From Clostridium niameyense (lineage in GTDB: Bacteria > Bacillota > Clostridia > Clostridiales > Clostridiaceae), in assembly GCF_001243045.1 (NCBI RefSeq), contig NZ_LN849007.1, positions 62,001 through 126,000 of the forward strand: a DNA stretch of 64,000 nucleotides, written 5' to 3'. Below are positions 8,050-16,868 of this stretch, piece by piece. A model generated the notes under the pieces. The model saw only the letters and a list, made by a program, of their open reading frames with translations, searched no databases and was not told where the DNA came from. Position 1 is the first letter of the stretch. Every line of letters begins with the position of its first letter. The translations under genes and the position numbers were made by a program.

Positions 8050-8907
8050 ATGGAAAAGAGATATGATATTGCCATAATAGGAAGTGGACCAGCCGGGTTA
8101 GAGGCAGCTATAAATGCTAAAATAAGAAATAAAGAAATAATAGTATTTGGTAGTCATGAATTAAGTTCCAAATTAGTTAAAGCACCTAAAATAAATAATT
8201 ACTTAGGTTTTTATAACGTCAGTGGAAAAGAACTAAAAGTAAAATTTCAAGAACATGTAGAAAATATGGGAATAAATATAGTTTATGAAAAAATAAATAA
8301 TGTTTATGCTATGGGAGAATATTTTGCTTTAATGGTTAATGAAAAAACTTATGAAGCTAAATCCATAATATTAGCTACAGGAATGGAATATGCTAAACCT
8401 TTAAAAGGAGAGGAAGAATTTTTAGGAAGAGGTGTAGGATATTGTGCAACTTGTGATGCTCCACTTTACAAGAATAAAATTGTGGCTATTATAGGATATA
8501 ATAAAGAATCAGAGGAAGAGGCTAATTTTGTTAGTGAATTAGTTTCAAAGCTTTATTATATACCTATGTATAAAGGAGAATATTCATTAAAAAGTAACAT
8601 AGATATAGTAAGAGATGCCCCTAAAGAAATTTCAGGACAAGAAAGTGTAGAGAGCTTAATTCTTAATGAAGGAGAATTAAAAGTAGATGGGGTATTTGTT
8701 TTAAAAGATAGTATATCCCCATCACAATTAGTTCCAGGTCTGGAGATGGAAGGAGAACATATAAAAGTTAATAGAGATATGAGTACTAATATAAGAGGGT
8801 GCTTTGCTGCAGGAGATTGCACTGGAAAGCCTTATCAATATATAAAATCAGCTGGTGAAGGTCAAGTCGCAGCTTTAAGTGCAGTAAATTACTTAAATAT
8901 AAAATAA
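8050..8907 (+). CDS. Flavin thioredoxin reductase, probably ferredoxin-dependent type (FFTR-like)
   Basis: FAD domain with GSGPAGLEA near residue 11 and GCFAAGDC near the end, and a redox-active CATC at 132-135, so it belongs to the low-Mr thioredoxin reductase fold and should reduce the upstream TrxA. The central domain lacks the NADPH signatures: the usual GxGxxA reads GYNKES near 149 and the HRRxxxR segment reads YIPMYKGEY near 170. That loss is the hallmark of ferredoxin-dependent flavin thioredoxin reductases known from Clostridium. The ATG at 8050 has AAGGAG with 8-nt spacing; the in-frame GTG at 8041 overlaps that site. Which donor it uses is inference from the missing motifs. Confidence 0.88.
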   Translation: MEKRYDIAIIGSGPAGLEAAINAKIRNKEIIVFGSHELSSKLVKAPKINNYLGFYNVSGKELKVKFQEHVENMGINIVYEKINNVYAMGEYFALMVNEKTYEAKSIILATGMEYAKPLKGEEEFLGRGVGYCATCDAPLYKNKIVAIIGYNKESEEEANFVSELVSKLYYIPMYKGEYSLKSNIDIVRDAPKEISGQESVESLILNEGELKVDGVFVLKDSISPSQLVPGLEMEGEHIKVNRDMSTNIRGCFAAGDCTGKPYQYIKSAGEGQVAALSAVNYLNIK

Positions 8908-8939
8908 AAATAATCCCTAAATTTAGGGATTATTTTTAT
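8906..8939. terminator. Bidirectional terminator between convergent genes
   Basis: Near-perfect palindrome AAAAATAATCCCTAAAT and its complement, with A tract and T tract on either side. It serves the reductase gene on + and the hydrolase on -. Confidence 0.85.
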
Positions 8940-8940
8940 T

Positions 8941-9477
8941 TTATATTTTAAAAAACACGTGGTTTCCTATTGCCTTTTTATTATGTTTTGATACGTTCTT
9001 CATCCATTTACAAGTAGCTATTTTAGGATTATAAAAAAATAGAGAATAATTTGTTGGATCATTACCTTTTAGAGCTTCCATCACTGCTGCATAACTGTTT
9101 TTATCTGGAATCTTGTTTATGTTTCCGTATTTATCAATACATGAAAACGCACCTTTTTCTTTTATAACTTGTTCAATAGTATTAGGAAATTTAGAATCTA
9201 CAGTTCTATTTAATATTACAGATGCTACTGCAACTTTACCTTCAAAGGGTTCACCGCAACTTTCGGCTTGAACTACTTGAGACATTAAGTAAATATCATC
9301 TTTTGTAATACGTATGTTTTTATTGGTGTATTTTACTACTTGAACAGAATCAGATTTTAGTTTAAAAGAATTTATATCACCAGTATTTACTGGTAATGAA
9401 GCAGCAAATACAAAATTAGTTTTACCTAAAAAAACTAATAAAAAAACTGTTAATAATAATGTAAAAAATTTTTTCAA
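8941..9477 (-). CDS. Secreted cell wall hydrolase, SleB-like
   Basis: Residues 1-25 are a signal peptide ending in AAS-type residues; the rest is a Hydrolase_2/SleB lytic transglycosylase domain (about 55-178). The probable catalytic glutamate is in VVQAESCGEP, followed by GKVAVASVILNR and the late SLFFYNP and GNHVFFKI motifs. Spore-cortex SleB proteins usually carry a peptidoglycan-binding domain that is absent here, so this could act on vegetative or spore wall. The start is TTG with AGGAGG at 7-nt spacing. A c-di-AMP riboswitch directly precedes the ribosome site, and c-di-AMP synthase is the divergent neighbour. Confidence 0.9.
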   Translation of the reverse strand: MKKFFTLLLTVFLLVFLGKTNFVFAASLPVNTGDINSFKLKSDSVQVVKYTNKNIRITKDDIYLMSQVVQAESCGEPFEGKVAVASVILNRTVDSKFPNTIEQVIKEKGAFSCIDKYGNINKIPDKNSYAAVMEALKGNDPTNYSLFFYNPKIATCKWMKNVSKHNKKAIGNHVFFKI

Positions 9478-9491
9478 TTTTATTCCTCCTT

Positions 9492-9605
9492 TTGCCGACG
9501 GGGTTAGCTGACGGGTTCGGAAAAGGCATAACCTACATAAAAATATGATTCACCCCAAAATTTGGTTTCCCCGTGTAAAAAACTTAGGCTATTGCTATTA
9601 TTCCC
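9492..9605 (-). promoter_or_regulatory. c-di-AMP riboswitch (ydaO/yuaA type)
   Basis: Read on the minus strand the segment contains the family signatures in order: ACACGGGGAAACC, TTTGGGGTGAATC, TTCCGAACCCGTCAGCTAACC and CCGTCGGC. This matches the ydaO-yuaA aptamer, which commonly precedes wall hydrolase genes and turns them off when c-di-AMP is high. The last aptamer strand ends within a few bases of the AGGAGG of the hydrolase, and no intrinsic terminator lies between them. Confidence 0.93.
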
Positions 9606-9731
9606 AATTTTTATTATTTAATACTAAAAAATTAATTAAAAAATTAATAAATTTATATTTTAAGTGATATAAAAATAATTAAATAGTGTATAATTTAGAA
9701 TGTATAATTAATTTTAAGGGGTGAGCTGTGG

Positions 9732-10580
9732 GTGGAATTTTTACAGATGGTTATAAATTCAATTAAAAACATTAGTATGTACTCTATACTAGATATACTA
9801 GTAGTTTCATATATCTTTTATAAAAGTTATATTTTAATTAAGGAAACTAGAGCAGAACAATTATTAAAAGGCATAATACTTATTATAATTTTAATACCTA
9901 TTAGTAGCTTATTACATTTAACTATGTTAAGTTGGATTTTAACAAAAACCATTACGATAGGAGTATTATCCTTTGTAATAATATTCCAGCCAGAAATACG
10001 AAGGGCATTAGAGCATATAGGAAGAAGTGCATTTAATGATAAACATTTATTAGAGGATGAAAAAGTTATGGAGGAAGTTATAGATAATATAGTGTTAGCT
10101 ATAGAAAATCTTTCTAAAGATAAAACAGGGGCTTTAATAGTGATTGAACAGTTCACAGGATTAGGAGAGATAATAAAGACAGGAAATAGATTAGATGCTG
10201 TAGTATCATCTGCTTTATTAGAAAATATATTTGTAGTTAATACACCGTTACATGATGGGGCCACTATTATAAGAAATGATAGAATTGTAGCAGCAGGATG
10301 TTTTTTACCGTTGACTCAAAATACAGATATAAATAAAAAATTAGGAACAAGACATAGGGCAGCCATAGGTGTATCGGAGATATCAGATGCAATAATTATA
10401 GTTGTTTCTGAAGAAACAGGAATTATATCCTTAGCTGTTAATGGTCAATTAACAAGAGGATATACTAAGGACAATTTAAAAGATATAATGATAAGAATAA
10501 TGAAAAAAAGAAAAGTTGAGGATATTAGTTTTAAGGGGCAGGTGGTAAAATGGGCGAAAAAAGTAAAAAAGAAAATCTAA
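9732..10580 (+). CDS. cdaA: Membrane diadenylate cyclase CdaA
   Basis: Makes c-di-AMP from two ATP. Three hydrophobic segments near residues 15-35, 42-62 and 65-86 are followed by a DAC domain with the catalytic DGA at 175-177 (TPLHDGATII) and GTRHRAAIG at 205-213. Length (282) is typical. GTG start with AAGGGGTG upstream; the ATG at residue 6 is a less likely alternative. It overlaps cdaR by 31 nt. The divergent gene is controlled by a c-di-AMP riboswitch, so ligand synthesis and a target sit back to back. Confidence 0.97.
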   Translation: MEFLQMVINSIKNISMYSILDILVVSYIFYKSYILIKETRAEQLLKGIILIIILIPISSLLHLTMLSWILTKTITIGVLSFVIIFQPEIRRALEHIGRSAFNDKHLLEDEKVMEEVIDNIVLAIENLSKDKTGALIVIEQFTGLGEIIKTGNRLDAVVSSALLENIFVVNTPLHDGATIIRNDRIVAAGCFLPLTQNTDINKKLGTRHRAAIGVSEISDAIIIVVSEETGIISLAVNGQLTRGYTKDNLKDIMIRIMKKRKVEDISFKGQVVKWAKKVKKKI

Positions 10581-11851
10581 TAGTGAAAATTTGCTGTATT
10601 ATAGCCTCTTTTGCTTTATGGTTATATGTATATAATGTGGAAAACCCTATTAAAGAGAGTAATATCATAGTACCTGTTAAAATTATAAATCAGACTAATG
10701 CTAAAGGGTTAGATTTAGCTATGGTTCAAGAAGAAGAAAGTACAGTGTCAATTACTATAAGAGGAAATGCATCAGATATATATTCTGTAAAACCAGAGCA
10801 GTTTAATTTAGAAGCGGATTTAAGTTCTTATAGTTTGAAAAAAGGTTTAAATAAGATACCAGTACAGGTAAAGAAAAGCCCTAAAAATATTAAAATAGTA
10901 AATGAAGATAATTTATGGACTAAAGTAATTTTGGATAAATTAAAATCTAAAAATGTTAAAGTAAATATAAAACTTATGGGAAAAACAAAAGAAGGGTATT
11001 TTCCAGTAACGCCTAAGGCTAATTTAAAAACAGCATTAGTTAGTGGTACAGAAAGTTCAGTAAATATTGTAAAAGATGTGGTAGCAGTTTGTAATATAAG
11101 TGAAAGTTCAAATTATATAAATAAGAAAGTTTTATTAAAGGCAAGAGATTCTAATGGTAACATAGTAAAAAATGTAGATATAGAACCTAGTTTTGCCCAG
11201 GTAGAAGTACCAATTGAACGAGTAAAAAGTGTAAAAGTAAAGCTTAATTTAAATGGAGATTTAAATAATAACAAGTATATAGAATCTATTATACCCACAG
11301 TTTCAGAAGTGAAAATTACAGGTAAAGATTCTATAATAAATAATATTGAATTTTTAAGCACAGAAATTATAGATATAAATAATATAAAAACAGAAAAAGA
11401 ATATATAAAGGCTAAGTTAATGCTTCCTAAAGGAGTAATACTAGTAGATAAAAACGATAGTGTAAATTTAAAAATCACTTTTAGAAAAAACAAAAATGCT
11501 GAAAAAAATAATCAGAATAATAAGCCAAATGGAAGTGTAGAGGGGAATATTATAACAAGAAATTTTGTTAAAGATATTGATATATTAAATTCACCAAATG
11601 ATAAAGATGTTTTACTAAGTAAAACTAGTGTTGAAATTGTGGTTAAAGGAAATGGTAGTGATATAAACAATTTAAATTCCAATGATATAAAATGTTTTGT
11701 GGATTTAAAAAATATAAACGAAGGTGAAAGTAATTTACCAGTAGTAGTTCAATTACCGGATAACATATATAAAGTTTCATCAGATCCATTAGATGTACAT
11801 GTTACAATTAAACCAAAACAGGAGGAGAACAATGCCGTTAAGAATCAGTAA
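10550..11851 (+). CDS. cdaR: CdaR/YbbR-domain regulator of CdaA
   Basis: One membrane helix at about residues 13-30 (IVKICCIIASFALWLYVYNV) anchors an extracellular chain of YbbR repeats, seen as recurring strands such as VPVKIINQ, KLNLNGDLN and EVKITGKDS. In Firmicutes this protein binds CdaA and tunes c-di-AMP production. A polar Asn/Lys-rich insertion near residues 310-330 separates the last repeat. The gene overlaps both neighbours, so cdaA, cdaR and the FAD oxidoreductase gene form one translationally coupled operon. Confidence 0.92.
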   Translation: MGEKSKKENLIVKICCIIASFALWLYVYNVENPIKESNIIVPVKIINQTNAKGLDLAMVQEEESTVSITIRGNASDIYSVKPEQFNLEADLSSYSLKKGLNKIPVQVKKSPKNIKIVNEDNLWTKVILDKLKSKNVKVNIKLMGKTKEGYFPVTPKANLKTALVSGTESSVNIVKDVVAVCNISESSNYINKKVLLKARDSNGNIVKNVDIEPSFAQVEVPIERVKSVKVKLNLNGDLNNNKYIESIIPTVSEVKITGKDSIINNIEFLSTEIIDINNIKTEKEYIKAKLMLPKGVILVDKNDSVNLKITFRKNKNAEKNNQNNKPNGSVEGNIITRNFVKDIDILNSPNDKDVLLSKTSVEIVVKGNGSDINNLNSNDIKCFVDLKNINEGESNLPVVVQLPDNIYKVSSDPLDVHVTIKPKQEENNAVKNQ

Positions 11852-13427
11852 TATAAGTTTATCTATAGATGAGGATATAAGTTTATTAAAGAAGAAAGCT
11901 GCAAGTAAATTAAAAATACCTGTGGATAGTATTTTAGAATTTAATATTTTAAGAGAATCTATAGATGCCAGAAGAAATAATATAAAATTTAATTATTCAG
12001 TAGAAGTTAGTTGCGAAAAAGAAAAAAAGGTGCTAAAGAAAATAAATTCTAGAGATGTAAAGTTAGAAGAACAACCATTAGAAGAAAATATTAAATTTGG
12101 TATAGAAAAAATGAAACATAGACCTGTTATAGTTGGTATGGGTCCCGCAGGTATGTTTGCAGCTTTAATTATGGCTCAAAATGGATATAAGCCCATTGTA
12201 ATAGAAAGAGGTGAATGTATAGAAAAAAGAACAGAAAGTGTGGGGAAGTTTTGGCAAGATGGAAAACTTAATACGGAATCTAATGTACAGTTTGGAGAAG
12301 GCGGTGCAGGAACTTTTTCCGATGGAAAATTAACTACACGAATTAAAGATACTAGATGTTCATTTATTTTAAATGAATTTGTTAAAAATGGTGCACCCAA
12401 GGAAATTATTTATTCTGGTAAACCACATATAGGTACGGATATATTAAAACAAGTAGTTAAAAACATAAGAAATAATATAATTTCTTTAGGTGGAGAAGTT
12501 AGATTTAGTAGTAAATTAGAAGATTTAATTATTAAAGAAGGTAAACTTAGGGCCATCATAGTTAATAGTGAAGAGATACCTTGTGATAATCTAATATTAG
12601 CTATAGGGCATAGTTCAAGAGATACTTATGAAATGCTTTATAAAAATTCTATTTATATGGAAAGCAAACCATTTGCGATAGGGGTTAGAGTTGAACATTT
12701 AAAAGAAATGATAGATATAAATCAATATGGAAAATATGCAGGTCATCCAAGGCTTAAAGCAGCGGATTATAGATTAACCTATACTACTAAAAATACTAAT
12801 AGAGCGGTTTATAGCTTTTGTATGTGTCCAGGTGGAATAGTTGTAGCAGCAGCTTCGGAAAAAGATAGACTTGTAACTAATGGTATGAGTTATTATGCTA
12901 GAGATGAAAGAAATTCTAACTCTGCTATAGTAGTTTCAGTATCACCTGAAGATTTTTCAGGAACTACTCCATTAAAAGGAATAGAGTTTCAAAGACAGTA
13001 TGAAAATCTAGCTTATAAAGTTGGAGGAAGCAATTATAATGCTCCAGTTCAGCTAGTAAAAGACTTTTTAGAAGGAAAAAAATCCTCTAAATTAGGAAAA
13101 ATAGAACCTTCATATAGACCAGGTTATGAACTTACAGATGTATCGTTATGTTTACCAAATTATGTATCTGAATCTTTAAGAGAGGGATTTGATAATTTTG
13201 ATAGGAAAATAAAGGGCTTTACAGATGAAAATGCTATAATAACAGGTATAGAAACTAGAACATCAGCGCCAGTTAGATTAAAGAGGACAGAAGATTTAGA
13301 AAGTATTTCATTATCAGGATTATACCCTGCGGGAGAAGGTGCTGGGTACGCAGGAGGCATAGTATCTGCAGCCGTAGATGGAGTAAAAGTAGCGGAAAAT
13401 ATTATGACAAAATTTGCTCCATTATAA
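11832..13427 (+). CDS. FAD-dependent oxidoreductase (COG2509-type dehydrogenase)
   Basis: After a roughly 90-residue N-terminal domain comes an FAD-binding motif VGMGPAGMFAALIMAQNG, with GGAGTFSDGKL and PAGEGAGYAGGI as further conserved flavin-protein segments near the middle and end. Members are annotated only as NAD(FAD)-utilising dehydrogenases; the substrate is not established. The ATG at 11832 has AGGAGG at 6-nt spacing and overlaps the end of cdaR by 20 nt; a longer frame from 11793 lacks a site. This family often sits with cdaA-cdaR-glmM in clostridia, so a link to envelope biosynthesis is likely but unproven. Confidence 0.88.
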   Translation: MPLRISNISLSIDEDISLLKKKAASKLKIPVDSILEFNILRESIDARRNNIKFNYSVEVSCEKEKKVLKKINSRDVKLEEQPLEENIKFGIEKMKHRPVIVGMGPAGMFAALIMAQNGYKPIVIERGECIEKRTESVGKFWQDGKLNTESNVQFGEGGAGTFSDGKLTTRIKDTRCSFILNEFVKNGAPKEIIYSGKPHIGTDILKQVVKNIRNNIISLGGEVRFSSKLEDLIIKEGKLRAIIVNSEEIPCDNLILAIGHSSRDTYEMLYKNSIYMESKPFAIGVRVEHLKEMIDINQYGKYAGHPRLKAADYRLTYTTKNTNRAVYSFCMCPGGIVVAAASEKDRLVTNGMSYYARDERNSNSAIVVSVSPEDFSGTTPLKGIEFQRQYENLAYKVGGSNYNAPVQLVKDFLEGKKSSKLGKIEPSYRPGYELTDVSLCLPNYVSESLREGFDNFDRKIKGFTDENAIITGIETRTSAPVRLKRTEDLESISLSGLYPAGEGAGYAGGIVSAAVDGVKVAENIMTKFAPL

Positions 13428-13508
13428 AAATTTCTTAAAAAAATTTATTTTATCAAAAATTTCTGATAGAATAGAAGAGTGATAACGTTTTACATTGGGG
13501 GATTTAGT

Positions 13509-14594
13509 ATGAATAAAAGAGGGTTATTATTGGTAGTTAATCCTGGCTCTACTTCTACTAAAATAGCAGTTTTTCAGGACTTAAAATGTATTTCATCAGA
13601 AAATTTATCACACCCTGTAGAAGAAATAAAAAAATACAATACTATTTATTCACAAAAAGATATGAGAGAAGCTGTAATTATTAAGTGGCTGAAAAAACAA
13701 GGATTTAACGTTCAAGATTTATGTGCAGTAGTAGGCAGAGGTGGACTATTACGTTCTATGCCAGGTGGTACATATAAGATAACGGATAAAATGCTTCAAG
13801 ATTTAAAGGCAGGATATCAAGGACAACATGCCTCTAATCTTGGAGGAGTTATAGCTTATGATATTGGATTAAGAGCTAACATACCGTCATTTATAGTAGA
13901 TCCTGTTGCTGTTGATGAATTAAAGGAAGAGGCTAGAATATCGGGAATGCCGGAAATTAAGAGAAGATCTTTAGTACATGCCCTAAATATAAAAGCTGTA
14001 ACTAGAAAAGTTTGTAAAAAATTAGACAAAGATTTTTATAATAGTTCTTTTATAGTTGCACACATGGGTGGTGGAATTTCTGTATCCCCTATATATAATA
14101 GTAAAATACTTGATGTAAATAATGCAAATGAGGAAGGTCCATTTTCCCCAGATAGAACGGGTGGACTACCTGTTAGAGATTTAGTAAAAATGGCTTATAG
14201 CCAAAAATATAATTATAAAGAATTAAAAGAAAAATTAGTAGGCTCAGGAGGACTAATAGCTTATTTGGGAACTAATGATGGAAAAACAGTAGATAAGATG
14301 ATTGAAGATAATGATAACAGAGCAGAATTAGTTTTTCAGGCTATGGCCTATCAAATATCAAAAGAGATAGGGGCCATGGCTACTGTATTAAAGGGAAAAG
14401 TAGATGCTATAATTTTGACAGGAGGCTTTGCATTTAATAAAAGATTTGTAAAATGGATAGAAGAAAAAGTTGGATTTATAGCAAATGTGGAGTTAGTTCC
14501 TGGAGAAGATGAAATGTTGGCTTTAGCAGAGGGAGCACTACGAGTTTTAAATTCTGAAGAAAAGGCAAAAATTTACGAGGAAGAGGTGTTTTAA
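13509..14594 (+). CDS. buk: Butyrate kinase (first copy)
   Basis: Acetokinase-family enzyme converting butyryl phosphate and ADP to butyrate and ATP, the final ATP-forming step of butyrate fermentation. It shows [12 protein letters not shown] at the N-terminus, GRGGLLRSMPGGTY, VAHMGGGISVSP and ILTGGFAF. The ATG at 13509 follows a GGGGG site; an upstream in-frame ATG at 13479 is unsupported. It is directly adjacent to ptb with no spacer, so the two are co-translated. A second, divergent paralog follows ptb. Confidence 0.95.
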   Translation: MNKRGLLLVVNPGSTSTKIAVFQDLKCISSENLSHPVEEIKKYNTIYSQKDMREAVIIKWLKKQGFNVQDLCAVVGRGGLLRSMPGGTYKITDKMLQDLKAGYQGQHASNLGGVIAYDIGLRANIPSFIVDPVAVDELKEEARISGMPEIKRRSLVHALNIKAVTRKVCKKLDKDFYNSSFIVAHMGGGISVSPIYNSKILDVNNANEEGPFSPDRTGGLPVRDLVKMAYSQKYNYKELKEKLVGSGGLIAYLGTNDGKTVDKMIEDNDNRAELVFQAMAYQISKEIGAMATVLKGKVDAIILTGGFAFNKRFVKWIEEKVGFIANVELVPGEDEMLALAEGALRVLNSEEKAKIYEEEVF

Positions 14595-15506
14595 ATGATT
14601 AAGAGTTTCCAAGAAATTATGGAGATGGCTAAAAATCAAGAAAGGAGAACAATATCTGTAGCAGTGGCCCAAGATAAACCAGTGTTAGAGGCTATAAAAG
14701 ATGCTAAAGAACAAGGGCTTGTTAATGCAATACTTGTAGGAGATAAAGATCAAATAGAAGAAATAGCAAAAGAAATAGGAATGAATTTAAATGATTATGA
14801 AATAGTTGATGAAAAGGATAAGAGAAAGGCTGCTCTTAAAGCAGTTGAAATCGTTTCAAGTGGAAAAGCAGATATGGTTATGAAAGGATTAATTGATACA
14901 GCTAATTTTTTAAGATCTGTTTTAAATAAGCAAGTAGGATTAAGAACTGGTAAATTAATGTCGCATATAGCAGTTTTTGAAGTTCCTAAACTTAACAAGT
15001 TGTTATTAATAACAGACTCTGCTTTTAATATGTATCCAGAATTTGTAGACAAAATAGATATTGTTAAAAATGCTGTTACTGTAGCTCATGCTATAGGAAT
15101 AGAAACTCCAAAAGTAGCACCTATTTGTGCTGTAGAAGTGGTCAACCCTAAAATGCAAGCTACATTAGACGCAGCTAATCTTGCTAAAATGAGTGATAGA
15201 GGACAAATAAAAGGTTGTATTATAGATGGACCATTAGCTTTAGATAATGCTATATCAGAAGAAGCTGCTGCACATAAGGGAATAAAAAGTCCTGTTGCAG
15301 GAAATGCAAACATTTTCTTAATGCCAAATATAGAAGCAGGAAATATAATGTATAAAACATTAAGCTATGCAGCAGATTGTAAAAATGCTGGTCTTTTAGT
15401 TGGTACTGCAGCACCAGTTGTTTTAACATCAAGAAGTGACAGCCATGAAGCAAAATTAAATGCAATAGCATTGGCAGCTTTAGTTGCTAGCCAATTAAAA
15501 AAATAA
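14595..15506 (+). CDS. ptb: Phosphate butyryltransferase (phosphotransbutyrylase)
   Basis: Converts butyryl-CoA and phosphate to butyryl phosphate for butyrate kinase. The 303-residue length and the motifs [45 protein letters not shown] and [14 protein letters not shown] are characteristic of this phosphate acyltransferase. It starts immediately after the first buk stop codon, with GAGGAAGAGGTG inside the end of buk as its ribosome site. Context with two buk copies makes butyryl-CoA the likely substrate, though branched acyl-CoAs are also accepted by relatives. Confidence 0.96.
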   Translation: MIKSFQEIMEMAKNQERRTISVAVAQDKPVLEAIKDAKEQGLVNAILVGDKDQIEEIAKEIGMNLNDYEIVDEKDKRKAALKAVEIVSSGKADMVMKGLIDTANFLRSVLNKQVGLRTGKLMSHIAVFEVPKLNKLLLITDSAFNMYPEFVDKIDIVKNAVTVAHAIGIETPKVAPICAVEVVNPKMQATLDAANLAKMSDRGQIKGCIIDGPLALDNAISEEAAAHKGIKSPVAGNANIFLMPNIEAGNIMYKTLSYAADCKNAGLLVGTAAPVVLTSRSDSHEAKLNAIALAALVASQLKK

Positions 15507-15540
15507 ATTACTACAGTATATTATGAGGGAGGAAGTTTAT

Positions 15541-16611
15541 ATGGGTTACAAATTGCTAATAATAAATCCAGGTTCAACATCTACTAAAATAGGAGTATAT
15601 GAAGATGAAAATCAAATCTTAGAAGAAACTTTAAGACACTCTTCAGAAGAAATTGAAAAATATGAAACTATATATGACCAATTTGAATTTAGAAAAGAAG
15701 TTATATTAAATGTTTTAAAAGAAAAGAATTTTGATATAAATGAGTTAAATGCAGTAGTGGGCAGAGGTGGTCTTTTAAAACCAATAGAAGGTGGAACATA
15801 TGAAGTAAACGATTTAATGATTGAGGATTTAAAAAAGGGTGTTCAAGGACAACATGCAGCTAACTTAGGCGGAATAATAGCTAATGAAATAGGAAAATCA
15901 CTTAATATACCTTCATTTATAGTAGATCCTGTAGTTGTAGATGAAATGAAGGATCTAGCTAGAATATCTGGTATGCCAGAGATAGATAGAAAAAGTAAAT
16001 TCCATGCATTAAATCAAAAGGCAGTAGCTAAAAGATATGCAAAAGAAAACAATAAAAATTATGAAGAATTAAATTTAATAGTAGCACATATGGGTGGAGG
16101 AGTATCTGTAGGTGCTCATGAAAAAGGAAAAGTTATAGATGTAAATAATGCTTTAGATGGAGAAGGACCATTTTCACCAGAAAGAACAGGTGGATTACCA
16201 GTAGGAGATTTAATATCACTATGCTACAGTGGAAAGTATACTTATGAAGAAATGAAGAAAAAGATAAGTGGAAAAGGTGGCGTAGTTGCATACTTAAATA
16301 CAAATGACTTTAGAGAAGTAGAACAAAAAGCTGAAAATGGTGAAAAAGATGCAAAATTAATAGTAGATTCCTTTATATATCAAGTATCAAAAGAAATAGG
16401 AAAGTCTGCAGCATGTCTATGCGGTAAAGTAAATGCTATACTTTTAACAGGGGGTATTGCTTATAGCAAGGTTATATCAAATGGAATAAAAGAAATGGTA
16501 TCTTTTATAGCACCAGTTGTTAGATACCCTGGAGAAGATGAATTGCTAGCTTTAGCCCAAGGGGGATTAAGAGTTCTAAAGGGTGAAGAAAAGGCAAAGG
16601 AATATAAATAG
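15541..16611 (+). CDS. buk: Butyrate kinase (second copy)
   Basis: Paralog of the gene at 13509 with the same acetokinase motifs ([49 protein letters not shown]). The ATG at 15541 has GGAGG at proper spacing; a GTG-type start at 15523 is upstream of that site. The pair differ at many positions, so this is not a recent duplication. One copy may prefer isobutyrate or other branched acids, as known for some second butyrate kinases, which fits the 2-oxoacid oxidoreductase operon that follows; that preference is inference. Confidence 0.95.
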   Translation: MGYKLLIINPGSTSTKIGVYEDENQILEETLRHSSEEIEKYETIYDQFEFRKEVILNVLKEKNFDINELNAVVGRGGLLKPIEGGTYEVNDLMIEDLKKGVQGQHAANLGGIIANEIGKSLNIPSFIVDPVVVDEMKDLARISGMPEIDRKSKFHALNQKAVAKRYAKENNKNYEELNLIVAHMGGGVSVGAHEKGKVIDVNNALDGEGPFSPERTGGLPVGDLISLCYSGKYTYEEMKKKISGKGGVVAYLNTNDFREVEQKAENGEKDAKLIVDSFIYQVSKEIGKSAACLCGKVNAILLTGGIAYSKVISNGIKEMVSFIAPVVRYPGEDELLALAQGGLRVLKGEEKAKEYK

Positions 16612-16688
16612 TGAGAAAAATGAAATTTTAATAAAAACAACATTCAAAATATGATAAAATTATAACAATTAAAATTTTTAAAATAATC

Positions 16689-16718
16689 TTACCAAAACAA
16701 TAAAATTTGTGATATAAT
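16689..16718 (+). promoter_or_regulatory. Promoter of the 2-oxoacid oxidoreductase operon
   Basis: TTACCA (16689-16694) and extended -10 TGATATAAT (TATAAT at 16713-16718), spacer 18. Predicted start near 16725, giving a leader of about 144 nt. Confidence 0.6.
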
Positions 16719-16724
16719 GATTTT

Positions 16725-16855
16725 AGAAATTTGTTGAAAAATTTCTATGGTAACAGAAAAATGAAAGAGTTACTTCATTTTATATCTTTATACATAGGTC
16801 TCAATATATTTTTTTATAGCTTATGAAAATGATTACAAAATGAGGTAACTCATAA
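16725..16855 (+). promoter_or_regulatory. Structured 5' leader, candidate cis-regulatory RNA
   Basis: The leader begins with a hairpin AGAAATTT/AAATTTCT (16725-16746). A long-range stem follows, GAGTTACTTCATTTT (16767-16781) with AAAATGAGGTAACTC (16837-16851), pairing at 14 of 15 positions plus one A-G mismatch and enclosing about 55 nt. The 3' arm ends 6-7 nt before the ribosome site of the next gene. It matches no riboswitch consensus I know. Confidence 0.45.
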
Positions 16856-16868
16856 TTGGAGTGGTAAG

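Noticed and set aside
16612-16868. T-box, TPP or FMN riboswitch in the leader at 16.7 kb
   Set aside because: None of their consensus cores (TGGNACCGCG, CTGAGA, AGGGTGAAA-like) is present, so only a structured leader is claimed.
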